From Mycobacterium simulans (GTDB lineage Bacteria; Actinomycetota; Actinomycetes; Mycobacteriales; Mycobacteriaceae), in the NCBI RefSeq assembly GCF_900232995.1, contig NZ_OCVX01000005.1, positions 62,001 through 126,000 on the forward strand: a stretch of DNA of 64,000 nucleotides, given 5' to 3'. The position numbers were made by a program, and so were the translations under genes. Below, in pieces: positions 57,168-64,000 of this stretch (its first letter is position 1; each line of letters starts with the position of its first letter). Below the pieces are notes generated by a model. It was not told where the DNA came from. It saw only the letters and a program-made list of their open reading frames with translations, and searched no databases.

Positions 57168-57860
57168 ATGGGTATAGACGTGACCGTCTTGCGGGTCTTC
57201 ACCGATCCGGATGGCAATTTCGGCAATCCGCTCGGCGTGGTCGATGCCAGCCAGGTTGAGCATCGCGACCGGCAACACCTGGCGGCCCGATTGGGTTATA
57301 GCGAAACGATATTCGTCGATCTCCCCACAGCCGGCTCAACCACCGCGCACGCCACCATCCACACTCCGCGCACCGAGGTGCCGTTCGCTGGCCACCCGAC
57401 GGTGGGAGCGTCGTGGTGGCTGCGCCACAACGATCTGCCGATTCGCACGCTGCAGGTGCCGGCCGGCATCGTGCAGGTGAGCTACGGCGACAGTGGCGAC
57501 CTCACGACCATCAACGCACGGGCGGAGTGGGCGCCCGAGATTGCCATCCACGACATCGAATCACGCGAGGCCCTTGCGGCCGCCGACCCGACCGATTTTC
57601 CCGACGACATCGCCCATTACTTGTGGACCTGGACCGACCGGTCCGCCGGATCGATTCGGGCCCGGATGTTCGCATCCAACCTTGGTGTGCCAGAAGACGA
57701 AGCGACAGGCTCGGCGGCGATACGCATTACCGATTACCTCAGCCGCGATCTCACCATTACCCAGGGCAAGGGATCGATGATCGAAACCACGTGGAGTCCC
57801 GAGGGCTGGGTCGGCGTCACCGGCCGCGTCGCCAGTGACGGTGTGAGACAAGTCGACTGA
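57168..57860 (+). CDS. PhzF family isomerase/epimerase (Rv2716-like)
   Basis: A 230-residue protein of the PhzF family, shorter than the usual ~260-300. VTVLRVFTDPDGNFGNPLGVVDASQVEHRDRQHLAARLGYSETIFV is the typical N-terminal half, and VPFAGHPTVGASWWL holds the conserved loop. The C-terminal half has RARMFASNLGVPEDEATGSAAIRITDYL. Such enzymes isomerise small carboxylic acids; PhzF acts in phenazine formation, which is not expected here. TACAGT at 57156-57161 lies 6 bases before the ATG (leaderless). Convergent with the nitrobindin-like gene. Confidence 0.85.
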   Translation: MGIDVTVLRVFTDPDGNFGNPLGVVDASQVEHRDRQHLAARLGYSETIFVDLPTAGSTTAHATIHTPRTEVPFAGHPTVGASWWLRHNDLPIRTLQVPAGIVQVSYGDSGDLTTINARAEWAPEIAIHDIESREALAAADPTDFPDDIAHYLWTWTDRSAGSIRARMFASNLGVPEDEATGSAAIRITDYLSRDLTITQGKGSMIETTWSPEGWVGVTGRVASDGVRQVD

Positions 57861-57869
57861 CGCTTCGGT

Positions 57870-58364
57870 TCAGCGTTTTCGGTGCAGCACGGCGGCGAGG
57901 TGATGCTGCAGGGGTTGCCCGACCGCACCCATCTGCAACGAGTACGAAAGCTGGTCGCCGTCGATGCGCAACGAACGACCAAGTGCATTCACCTCTTTAG
58001 CGGTCGGGGTTAGTCCGATGGCCCCGATCGGACCGGTAGCCAACTCGACTTCGATGACATCACCGCTCCGCGAATAGGTGCCCACTTCGATTTCGGTGAT
58101 TCCGCTCGGGTGAGCGAGTACCAGCTCAACGTGACCTGGTTGCGGCACACGGAGATACCCCGTTTCTGCATGCAGCGGCTTCCCGTCGGCTACGGCCCTG
58201 GTCTTTTGGCCGTAAGCCAGAAATGGCTTGCCCACATGGGAGAAGACGACTTCCTCGAGGTACTCAAACGGCTGAATCGTCGGGTACTCGCCTCTGCCCC
58301 GGCCAGCCCAGGTACCTAACAGCGGTGCCAATGCGTCAAGATCAGGGTGCAGGTCAGGAAGCAT
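57870..58364 (-). CDS. Nitrobindin/THAP4-like heme-binding beta-barrel protein (Rv2717c-like)
   Basis: A 164-residue 10-stranded beta-barrel protein of the nitrobindin (DUF1794/THAP4_heme-binding) family: LLGTWAGRGRGEYPTIQPFEYLEEVVFSHVGKPFLAYGQKTRAV, the near C-terminal SLRIDGDQLSYSLQMGAVGQPLQHHLAAVLHRKR containing the heme-coordinating His region. Members bind ferric heme and NO, some isomerise peroxynitrite. Start ATG 58364 at the family length. Adjacent to nrdR on the same strand, 28 bases downstream. Confidence 0.88.
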   Translation of the reverse strand: MLPDLHPDLDALAPLLGTWAGRGRGEYPTIQPFEYLEEVVFSHVGKPFLAYGQKTRAVADGKPLHAETGYLRVPQPGHVELVLAHPSGITEIEVGTYSRSGDVIEVELATGPIGAIGLTPTAKEVNALGRSLRIDGDQLSYSLQMGAVGQPLQHHLAAVLHRKR

Positions 58365-58392
58365 GAAGGAAGCCTAGCCGCGTTGCGATCGG

Positions 58393-58857
58393 TCAGTTTG
58401 GAGCCGATACGTTGCGGTGCGCGCGAAGCGCCTCAATCTCACGCTCGAAGTCGTCGGCTGATGAAAAAGATCGGTATACGGACGCGAACCGCAGATACGC
58501 CACCTCGTCGAGTTCGCGCAACGGCCCGAGGATTGCCAGGCCGACGTCGTGACTGGGGACCTCCGGGGACCCAGCGGCACGCACGGTGTCTTCCACCTGC
58601 TGGGCGAGCAGGTTCAGCGCATCGTCGTCGACCTGGCGCCCCTGGCATGCTCGACGCACGCCGCTAATGACCTTTTCCCGGCTGAAAGGCTCCGTGACGC
58701 CGCTGCGCTTGACCACGGCCAGGATTGCGGTTTCCACGGTCGTGAACCGCCGCCCACACTCGGGGCACGACCTGCGCCGGCGAATGGCCTGGCCTTCGTC
58801 GGTTTCCCGCGAATCAATCACCCGGGAATCGGGATGCCGGCAGAACGGACAGTGCAT
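58393..58857 (-). CDS. nrdR: Transcriptional repressor NrdR
   Basis: A 154-residue NrdR. The zinc ribbon is MHCPFCRHPDSRVID...CPECGRRF with C3, C6, C31 and C34, followed by the ATP-cone (VVKRSGVTEPFSREKVISGVRRACQGRQVDDDALNLLAQQVED), which senses ATP/dATP and represses ribonucleotide reductase genes. ATG 58857 is the family start; the longer open frame from 59004 is not supported. It shares the strand with chiZ-like 59015 and lies 158 bases downstream of it. Confidence 0.95.
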   Translation of the reverse strand: MHCPFCRHPDSRVIDSRETDEGQAIRRRRSCPECGRRFTTVETAILAVVKRSGVTEPFSREKVISGVRRACQGRQVDDDALNLLAQQVEDTVRAAGSPEVPSHDVGLAILGPLRELDEVAYLRFASVYRSFSSADDFEREIEALRAHRNVSAPN

Positions 58858-59014
58858 GGCCGCTCCTTTGCCGCATCCGGGTATCGCAGACGACTCCGAG
58901 AGTACCTGTGCGCTCGCTCGCAGGGCGAACGCAGCCGCCAGCCATCCGCGCTCAACCCCGCGGTCCGCGAGCAAGCTTGGCGTAGAACGGTTTTCGCAGT
59001 ACACGGTGAAACCG

Positions 59015-59509
59015 TCAGCCGACCGGCGCGATCAGGGTCTGGCCTGCGGACAGCGTCGTGGAGTCCAGGGCATTGAGTTCGCGGATGCGTTCGGCAACCT
59101 GGCGCACCGGCGCGTCGGGCGCGACGCGAGCGGCGACGCTCTGCAAAGACTCTCCAGGCAACACGCGCACTACAGCGAGCGTGTCGGGTACCCGAGTGAC
59201 CGCAGCGGAGGAGCTGCCATTGGCCATGTCCCCAAAGTTGGCTACCAGGCCAAGCCAGAGGGTAATCATCGCCGCAAGCAGGGCCAGCCCCAGTGTCGTC
59301 GCTACCGTGTCCGGACTCCTGCGATGAGATGCCATCGACATCGCAACCCCGGTGCCGGGGTAGCGCAGCGGCGTCCCCGCCGGCCGGTAGGGGCCCGGCC
59401 TGCGCGATTGGGCATGCCGAGCCCGACCAGAGCGAGACTCGGGTATCGGCCCGTTGATCGGCCCCCGGACGCTACGGGTACGTGGCAGGACTGTCTGGAT
59501 GATCGTCAT
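59015..59509 (-). CDS. chiZ: SOS-induced cell-wall hydrolase-like LysM protein (ChiZ/Rv2719c)
   Basis: A 164-residue protein: cytosolic N-terminal ~80 residues (basic, Ser/Pro-rich), one transmembrane helix (~90-110, TTLGLALLAAMITLWLGLVANFG), and an extracytoplasmic LysM module (~122-164, VVRVLPGESLQSVAARVAPDAPVRQVAERIRELNALDSTTLSAGQTLI). In M. tuberculosis, Rv2719c is DNA-damage inducible and affects cell division; its N-terminal part is reported as important for activity. Start ATG 59509. Divergent from lexA; three degenerate LexA-type boxes lie 25-85 bases upstream. Confidence 0.88.
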   Translation of the reverse strand: MTIIQTVLPRTRSVRGPINGPIPESRSGRARHAQSRRPGPYRPAGTPLRYPGTGVAMSMASHRRSPDTVATTLGLALLAAMITLWLGLVANFGDMANGSSSAAVTRVPDTLAVVRVLPGESLQSVAARVAPDAPVRQVAERIRELNALDSTTLSAGQTLIAPVG

Positions 59510-59533
59510 GTTGTTCCTCCGGCCGACGGTTTC

Positions 59534-59592
59534 TCGCTCGTGTGTTCGACACTCTAGTCGCTCGTGTGTTCGATACCCGAACATTTGATCGA
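59534..59592. promoter_or_regulatory. Three degenerate LexA-like boxes upstream of chiZ
   Basis: TCGCTCGTGTGTTCGA occurs at 59534-59549 and again at 59558-59573 (24-bp period; on the minus strand TCGAACACACGAGCGA), and CCGAACATTTGATCGA at 59577-59592. Each keeps the TCGAAC/GTTCGA half-site of the mycobacterial SOS box with a poor second half. The closest to the chiZ start is 25 bases away. Together with the strong box near lexA they would give graded SOS control. Confidence 0.5.
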
Positions 59593-59704
59593 AGCGTGTC
59601 GCCCGTGCAAGACGTTAAACCAACCCACCGACAAAACCTCTCCGGTTCGGCGTCGACCATCACCACCTGCTACTGAACGACTGCCGACGCCACACGACAC
59701 ACAG

Positions 59705-59745
59705 TCGAACACATGTTTGATTCTTGCGCGGGTTGCGGCTACATT
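59705..59745 (+). promoter_or_regulatory. SOS box and promoter of lexA
   Basis: TCGAACACATGTTTGA at 59705-59720 fits the mycobacterial SOS box (TCGAAC-N4-GTTCGA, one mismatch). It overlaps the -35 TTGATT (59717-59722). The -10 TACATT (59740-59745) follows at a 17-bp spacing, 7 bases before the lexA ATG, so the message is probably leaderless. LexA bound there would block its own promoter. Confidence 0.85.
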
Positions 59746-59752
59746 CAGTGCC

Positions 59753-60469
59753 ATGAGCGACAGCAACAACACCCCATCGGGATCGGGCCCACCAGCATCG
59801 GGCCCAGCAGCATCGGGCCCAGCGGATTCATCGCTGACCGAGCGGCAGCGCACCATCTTGAACGTCATCCGTGCCTCGGTCACCGGCCGCGGGTACCCGC
59901 CGAGCATCCGGGAGATCGGCGACGCAGTCGGTCTGACGTCAACATCCTCGGTGGCCCACCAGCTGCGCACCCTAGAGCGCAAGGGCTACCTGCGCCGTGA
60001 CCCGAATCGCCCTCGAGCGGTCGATGTCCGCGGCGTCGACGACGCAGCAGCGCCGACGCCGGTGACCGAAGTCGCCGGCTCGGATGCGCTACCGGAACCC
60101 ACCTTTGTCCCCGTGCTCGGGCGCATCGCGGCCGGTGGCCCGATTCTTGCCGAGGAAGCCGTCGAGGACGTCTTCCCGTTGCCCCGCGAGCTGGTCGGCG
60201 AGGGGACGCTGTTCCTGCTCAAGGTCGTCGGCGACTCGATGGTCGAGGCCGCGATTTGCGACGGCGACTGGGTGGTGGTGCGCCAGCAAAACGTCGCCGA
60301 CAACGGTGACATCGTTGCAGCGATGATCGACGGCGAGGCCACCGTGAAGACGTTCAAGCGGGCAGGCGGTCAGGTCTGGCTGATGCCGCACAACCCGGCC
60401 TTCGATCCGATCCCGGGCAATGATGCAACCGTGCTTGGCAAGGTCGTCACGGTAATCCGAAAGATCTAG
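59753..60469 (+). CDS. lexA: SOS repressor LexA
   Basis: A 238-residue LexA. Winged helix ~29-92 (SLTERQRTILNVIRASVTGRGYPPSIREIGDAVGLTSTSSVAHQLRTLERKGYLRR), self-cleavage bond A127-G128 in VLGRIAAGGP, catalytic S162 (VVGDSMVE) and K199 (GEATVKTF). The N-terminal 25 residues contain three SGP(P/A)A repeats, encoded by repeated ATCGGGCCCAGC units. ATG 59753 is fixed by the promoter 7 bases upstream. It negatively regulates the DNA-damage genes including chiZ beside it. Confidence 0.95.
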   Translation: MSDSNNTPSGSGPPASGPAASGPADSSLTERQRTILNVIRASVTGRGYPPSIREIGDAVGLTSTSSVAHQLRTLERKGYLRRDPNRPRAVDVRGVDDAAAPTPVTEVAGSDALPEPTFVPVLGRIAAGGPILAEEAVEDVFPLPRELVGEGTLFLLKVVGDSMVEAAICDGDWVVVRQQNVADNGDIVAAMIDGEATVKTFKRAGGQVWLMPHNPAFDPIPGNDATVLGKVVTVIRKI

Positions 60470-60488
60470 CGTCGGTTACCGGTCGAGG

Positions 60489-62768
60489 TTAGTCCGCTTT
60501 GACGAACCCGTTGGCCTGCGCGACTTCTTCGCTGGCGAACCAGAGTTCGGCGAGCGTGTCGTGATACAGCGCACTGCTGGGCGTGTAGTACAGGCCGAAA
60601 CGGGCACTGGCTTTGACGGGGTAGCCATCCGGAGCCTGGTATGGGTCGTGCTCGAGCGGCAGATGGATCATCGGGCGCATACCCTGGCCGGGCGCCCGCG
60701 CAGCCGTTGGCGCCGGCGGCGCTTTGGGCGTACCCCCATACCCCGCTTCTGCGGCCACTTCCGCTTCATCCGCCGATGAATCCACAGCTGCATGCCGCCC
60801 GGTTCGCACCTCAGGAACCGACCCAGCCTCCGTAACGGCGGTGTCGGAGAAGGTCTCGTCCGCGCCGGCGGCGTTCGCAGTGAACGTATCCGGGAACGCC
60901 GCCTCCGGCACATGGGATTCCGGAACGTGGGTCTCCGGAACGTGGGCTTCTGGAGCTACGCCTTCCGGAGTGACGGTTTCGGGAGTGAAGGCCTCGGGCA
61001 CAAAGGTCTCGGCCGCCACGGTTTCCGGAACGAAGGGCTCTTCGGTCTCGGTCGCTTCGGCGAGATCGCTGGGCGACACGATGGGCGTGGGTGTGGTGTC
61101 AACGGCGTCAGGGTCTTCTTCGTCGACCACTCCGAAGTCATAGCCCTCGTCGGATCTGGACAACATGTCGCCGCCGTACGCTTCGCCGCCGGGGATGTGC
61201 TCGGCCACACCGGCGCCGGCACCTCGCGGCCAGCTGACCCGCGACGTCGACTCGTCATCCGGCACCGGATGTTGCGGCAGATGCTGGTCGTCAAGCGGGA
61301 AACGTTCGGTGCCGTAATCGATCTCATCGTGCGGCCAGTGACCGTCCGCCCCCGCATCATAGCCAGCAACGTCACGGTCAAAGTCATGCTCGCGTGGGTA
61401 CACAGCGGGCTCGTGGCCGCCGCGGCGTCGGCGCAATCCGAGCACCACAAACACGGCCATCACGATCAGCAACACCACCGGGACGGCGGCCACCAGCCAC
61501 CACCAATGCCAGGTGAACTTCTTGCCGTGCGAGGGCGGACCCGCAGCACTGGGCTGATTCTGACCCGCCACCTGCAGACCGGATAGCAACGGCGCCAGGT
61601 TCGCCGGGTCGGTGGTGAACGTGTTTTTCGCGCGGTTGTACGAGATCTTGCCGCCCGTGAACTTCTGCGAGATCACCTCGCCGTCCACGGTTTGGTCACC
61701 GACCGGCGCGCCGAGTTTGCCGGTGGAGCCTTTGAGCTTGTCCCACGCGGCCTTCATGGCTCCCCGCACCACAAATGCGCCATGGTCAGGGGTCCAGAAG
61801 ATCACCGGCTTGTCAGCCCCCGAGAACGACGCGACCCGGCTTGCGGGGGTGATCCCGCCGTCGGCCTCGTTGGCGATGGGGAAGCCCAGGTCACTGCTGA
61901 CCGGCCCGCCCAGCGATTCGTACTTCTGCAGGATTGCGCCCTCGACGGCATTGGCTCCGGTGGCCGGGCTGAAGAAGACCTTGCCGCCGGTGAAGTCCTG
62001 GGCTATGCCGTCTCCGCCGATCGGGTACTGGTCTCCCTTCTTGGCGCCCAACGGCCCTGCGGCGCCGCCGGCGGCGCGCCAGGCCATATTGATGGCCGCC
62101 GCGGGATCGATCGCAACCTGGAGATCCTTCAACTGATCGGCCAATGCCGGCGGGGTGGATGTGAACTCCTTGCTTTTTCTGTTCCATGAGATCTCACCGC
62201 CGCTGAACTTCTGGGAAGCGACCTCGCCGTTGTAGGTTTCATCCCCGACTGGAGCACCCAGAACGCCACCCGAGCTGCCCAGCTTGTCCCACGCCGCGTT
62301 CAACGCGCCGCGCACGACGAATGCGCCATGGTCTGGCGTCCAGAAAATCACCGGGTTGTCGCTGGCGGAGAAGGTGCTCACGCGACTGTCAGGTCCGGCA
62401 AGACCCGGAACTTCGTTGATGGTCGGGAAGCCCAGATCGCTGCTGGCCGGACCGCCAAGCGACTCGTATTTGTCCAGGATCGGGCCGTAGATGTACCTGG
62501 CGCCGGTGGCCGGGGTGTAGTACATCTTGCCGCCGTCGAAGTCCAGGGCGAACCCGTCGGCTACCGGATAAACATCACCCTTGCGGGCACCGAGCGTCGA
62601 CGTGTCGCCCCCCGCCTTGTCCCACGCGGCCATCATGGCGGCCTCTGCGTCGCCGATCGGGGACGCCCCCGCCGTAGGTGTCAGCAGTACTGCGGCGAGC
62701 GCTGTAGCCGTCAAGCCGACCAGCGCACGCCCGACCAGCTTCTTCAAGTGACCTCTCTGCCCGTTCAC
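60489..62768 (-). CDS. LGFP-repeat envelope protein, membrane-anchored (Rv2721c-like)
   Basis: A protein of about 759 residues. Residues ~1-36 form a signal peptide (KKLVGRALVGLTATALAAVLLTPTAGAS). Residues ~37-390 are two long blocks of LGFP-type repeats (SSDLGFPTINEVPG, GVLGAPVGDETYNG, GAFVVRGALNAAWDKL), which bind cell-wall components in mycobacterial envelope proteins. A transmembrane helix follows (WWWLVAAVPVVLLIVMAVFVVLGL, ~430-455), then a ~300-residue cytosolic tail with Pro-Glu-rich repeats (FVPETV, AHVPETHVPESHVPEA). The start GTG 62768 is preferred because GGGAGG lies just before it; longer starts exist. Likely a wall-linked sensor or anchor, with the tail inside. Confidence 0.82.
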   Translation of the reverse strand: MNGQRGHLKKLVGRALVGLTATALAAVLLTPTAGASPIGDAEAAMMAAWDKAGGDTSTLGARKGDVYPVADGFALDFDGGKMYYTPATGARYIYGPILDKYESLGGPASSDLGFPTINEVPGLAGPDSRVSTFSASDNPVIFWTPDHGAFVVRGALNAAWDKLGSSGGVLGAPVGDETYNGEVASQKFSGGEISWNRKSKEFTSTPPALADQLKDLQVAIDPAAAINMAWRAAGGAAGPLGAKKGDQYPIGGDGIAQDFTGGKVFFSPATGANAVEGAILQKYESLGGPVSSDLGFPIANEADGGITPASRVASFSGADKPVIFWTPDHGAFVVRGAMKAAWDKLKGSTGKLGAPVGDQTVDGEVISQKFTGGKISYNRAKNTFTTDPANLAPLLSGLQVAGQNQPSAAGPPSHGKKFTWHWWWLVAAVPVVLLIVMAVFVVLGLRRRRGGHEPAVYPREHDFDRDVAGYDAGADGHWPHDEIDYGTERFPLDDQHLPQHPVPDDESTSRVSWPRGAGAGVAEHIPGGEAYGGDMLSRSDEGYDFGVVDEEDPDAVDTTPTPIVSPSDLAEATETEEPFVPETVAAETFVPEAFTPETVTPEGVAPEAHVPETHVPESHVPEAAFPDTFTANAAGADETFSDTAVTEAGSVPEVRTGRHAAVDSSADEAEVAAEAGYGGTPKAPPAPTAARAPGQGMRPMIHLPLEHDPYQAPDGYPVKASARFGLYYTPSSALYHDTLAELWFASEEVAQANGFVKAD

Positions 62769-63057
62769 CAAGCCTCCCAGCCCTGCCCTACTCGCCCCGC
62801 GAGCCGGTGGATTCGCCACCATGGGCCCTCCCCCAGCTACGGTCCGCATCGTGGCCGGGCTCGCATAACTCTGCTCTAGCGAACGACAAATTCGAAGTCA
62901 ATTCGCAAATATTACGAAAACGGATACCCAGCCGATGTCGAAATGATGCCGGGCCGCGTGAGTGTCGCGAGCAACCATGCTGCGCAGCACGCCGGGTTTG
63001 GGCTACCGTGCCGGAGACGGGAGCCCGGCACGTGCGGTGAGAGGAAACACAGCTGAC
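62769..63057 (+). other. Intergenic region before the TerC gene
   Basis: About 290 bases. An AT-rich stretch (62880-62925: AAATTCGAAGTCAATTCGCA, ...AATATTACGAAAACGG) may hold the promoter of the LGFP protein or of the TerC gene. GTGCCGG (63007-63013) and CCGGCAC (63025-63031) form a stem-loop ahead of the TerC start, which may be a regulatory leader element. A 77-codon open frame (62807-63040) exists but shows no family or ribosome-binding site. Confidence 0.4.
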
Positions 63058-64000
63058 ATGGGTGTTTCCGGACCAGTCTGGGCCCTGACAATCGTCGTGA
63101 TCGCTGGCTTGATGGCGTTCGACTACGTCTTCCGGGTGCGCGATACACACGTGTCGACGTTACGTGAGGCCGCCCTCTGGTCGGCGACCTATGTCGGGAT
63201 CGCTGTCCTGTTCGGTATCGGCGTTGTCATCTTTGGCGGCCCGGAGATGGCGGCCGAATATTTCGCCTGCTACCTCACCGACGAGGCCCTGTCCGTCGAC
63301 AACTTGTTCGTATTCCTCGTCATAATCAGCAGCTTCCGGGTGCCTCGGGTTGCCCAGCAAAAGGTGCTGTTATTCGGTATAGCGTTCGCGCTGGTCACGC
63401 GCACCGGATTCATCTTCGTCGGGGCTGCGCTCATCGAGAACTTCAATTGGACGTTCTACCTGTTCGGCGTTGCCCTGCTGTTCATGGCGGGCAACCTCGC
63501 CAGACCCGCAGAGGCTGAAAGCCATACGGCCGACAACTTCATCATCCGGCTGGCCGCGCGGTTCTTGCGGACCTCGCAGAACTACGATGGCGACCGATTG
63601 CGCACCGTCGAGAACGGCGAGCGACTGATGACCCCGATGTTGCTGGTCATGATCGCCGTCGGTGGCACCGACCTGCTGTTCGCGTTCGATTCGGTTCCGG
63701 CGCTTTTCGGTCTGACCGGAAACGTCTACCTGGTGTTTGCGGCCACCGCGTTCTCGCTACTCGGCCTGCGCCAGCTCTATTTCTTGATCGACGGGCTGCT
63801 GGATCGGCTGGTGTATCTGTCCTACGGGCTGGCCGCGATCCTGGGCTTCATCGGCGTCAAACTCATGCTGGAAGCGTTGCACCACAACAACATTCCGTTC
63901 ATCAACCACGGTAGGCCAATTCCGGTTGTCAAAGTGAGCACGATGACGTCATTAACGGTGATCATTGTCATCCTGCTGACCACGGCCGCGGCATCTGTGC
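63058..64000 (+). CDS. TerC family membrane protein, cut by window edge (Rv2723-like)
   Basis: The first 314 residues of a TerC family protein. Helices and the family signature are visible: VSGPVWALTIVVIAGLMAFDYVFRVRDTHVSTLREAALWSATYVGIAVLFG, then YFACYLTDEALSVDNLFVFLVIISSFRVP (the conserved E-SVDNLFVF motif) and MLLVMIAVGGTDLLFAFDSVPALFGLTGNVYLVFAATAF. TerC proteins export Mn2+ or help metallate secreted proteins in other bacteria. The start ATG 63058 follows GAGAGGAA by 11 bases. The C-terminus lies outside. Confidence 0.92.
   Translation, partial: MGVSGPVWALTIVVIAGLMAFDYVFRVRDTHVSTLREAALWSATYVGIAVLFGIGVVIFGGPEMAAEYFACYLTDEALSVDNLFVFLVIISSFRVPRVAQQKVLLFGIAFALVTRTGFIFVGAALIENFNWTFYLFGVALLFMAGNLARPAEAESHTADNFIIRLAARFLRTSQNYDGDRLRTVENGERLMTPMLLVMIAVGGTDLLFAFDSVPALFGLTGNVYLVFAATAFSLLGLRQLYFLIDGLLDRLVYLSYGLAAILGFIGVKLMLEALHHNNIPFINHGRPIPVVKVSTMTSLTVIIVILLTTAAASV

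Noticed and set aside
62807..63040. A 77-codon plus-strand ORF between the LGFP gene and the TerC gene (possible Rv2722-like gene)
   Set aside because: No ribosome-binding site, Arg/Cys-rich composition without family resemblance, and it spans what looks like promoter DNA.
1..64000. tRNA/rRNA genes, CRISPR arrays, IS elements and prophage genes
   Set aside because: None recognised: no transposase, integrase or spacer-repeat series, and the repeats found are MIRU-like or operator-like.

Overview
The window is chromosomal DNA of a mycobacterium, very probably a slow grower related to M. tuberculosis. It is GC-rich, with mycobacterial families throughout (DUF732, LGFP repeats, AftC, IdeR, ClpC2, Cei, dispersed MIRU repeats). 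From about 5 kb to the right edge the genes follow the order I remember for Rv2667-Rv2723 of M. tuberculosis H37Rv. The sequence is not identical to what I recall of H37Rv: the SigA N-terminus and many positions in AftC and SthA differ. I therefore read it as a neighbouring species and not M. tuberculosis itself. Locus names below are from memory and were not looked up.

Layout. 1-4.8 kb is accessory: a truncated hypothetical gene, a DUF2510-HIRAN protein, and a tightly coupled nucleoside phosphorylase + HD phosphohydrolase pair with a cNMP-binding-like C-terminus. 4.9-5.8 kb holds a small membrane DUF2510 protein and two DUF732 secreted proteins, one of them frameshifted. 5.9-13.9 kb: clpC2 with a clear two-operator promoter, a CtaG-like membrane protein, an exported protein, a GNAT, a ZapE ATPase, a RibD-like reductase, a lipoprotein hydrolase lacking its nucleophile, aftC and msrB. 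14-17.8 kb is the coproporphyrin-type heme block hemE-hemY-hemQ plus a methyltransferase. 17.8-26.6 kb: echA15, a DUF3000 gene, RNase D, then a complete Hen1-Pnkp RNA-repair pair inserted next to dxs1.

26.7-37.7 kb carries a CBS protein, two ArsB/NhaD-type transporters, a drug-export ABC operon with a divergent MarR regulator and its palindrome, an RNA methyltransferase, an APC permease and the two TrkA-type K+ regulators joined by an 18-codon coupling ORF. 37.7-39.1 kb holds an unfamiliar lipoprotein with a striking array of 17-bp-spaced repeats upstream. 39.1-45.8 kb contains envelope/housekeeping genes (OB-fold protein, dut, cei, suhB, ppgK) with a perfect CRP site between Rv2699c and cei homologues. 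46-52.4 kb is the regulatory core: sigA, sigB and ideR. 52.4-64 kb has sthA, a PAC2 protein, hydrolases, nrdR, the LexA-controlled chiZ/lexA divergent pair, an LGFP-repeat envelope protein and a TerC family gene cut by the right edge.

Candidates for less-described systems are the phosphorylase/HD pair (2058-4759), the Hen1-Pnkp operon (20687-24618) in a mycobacterial chromosome, and the lipoprotein with its 17-bp iteron-like control region (37731-39115). No tRNA, rRNA, CRISPR array, IS element or prophage was recognised.
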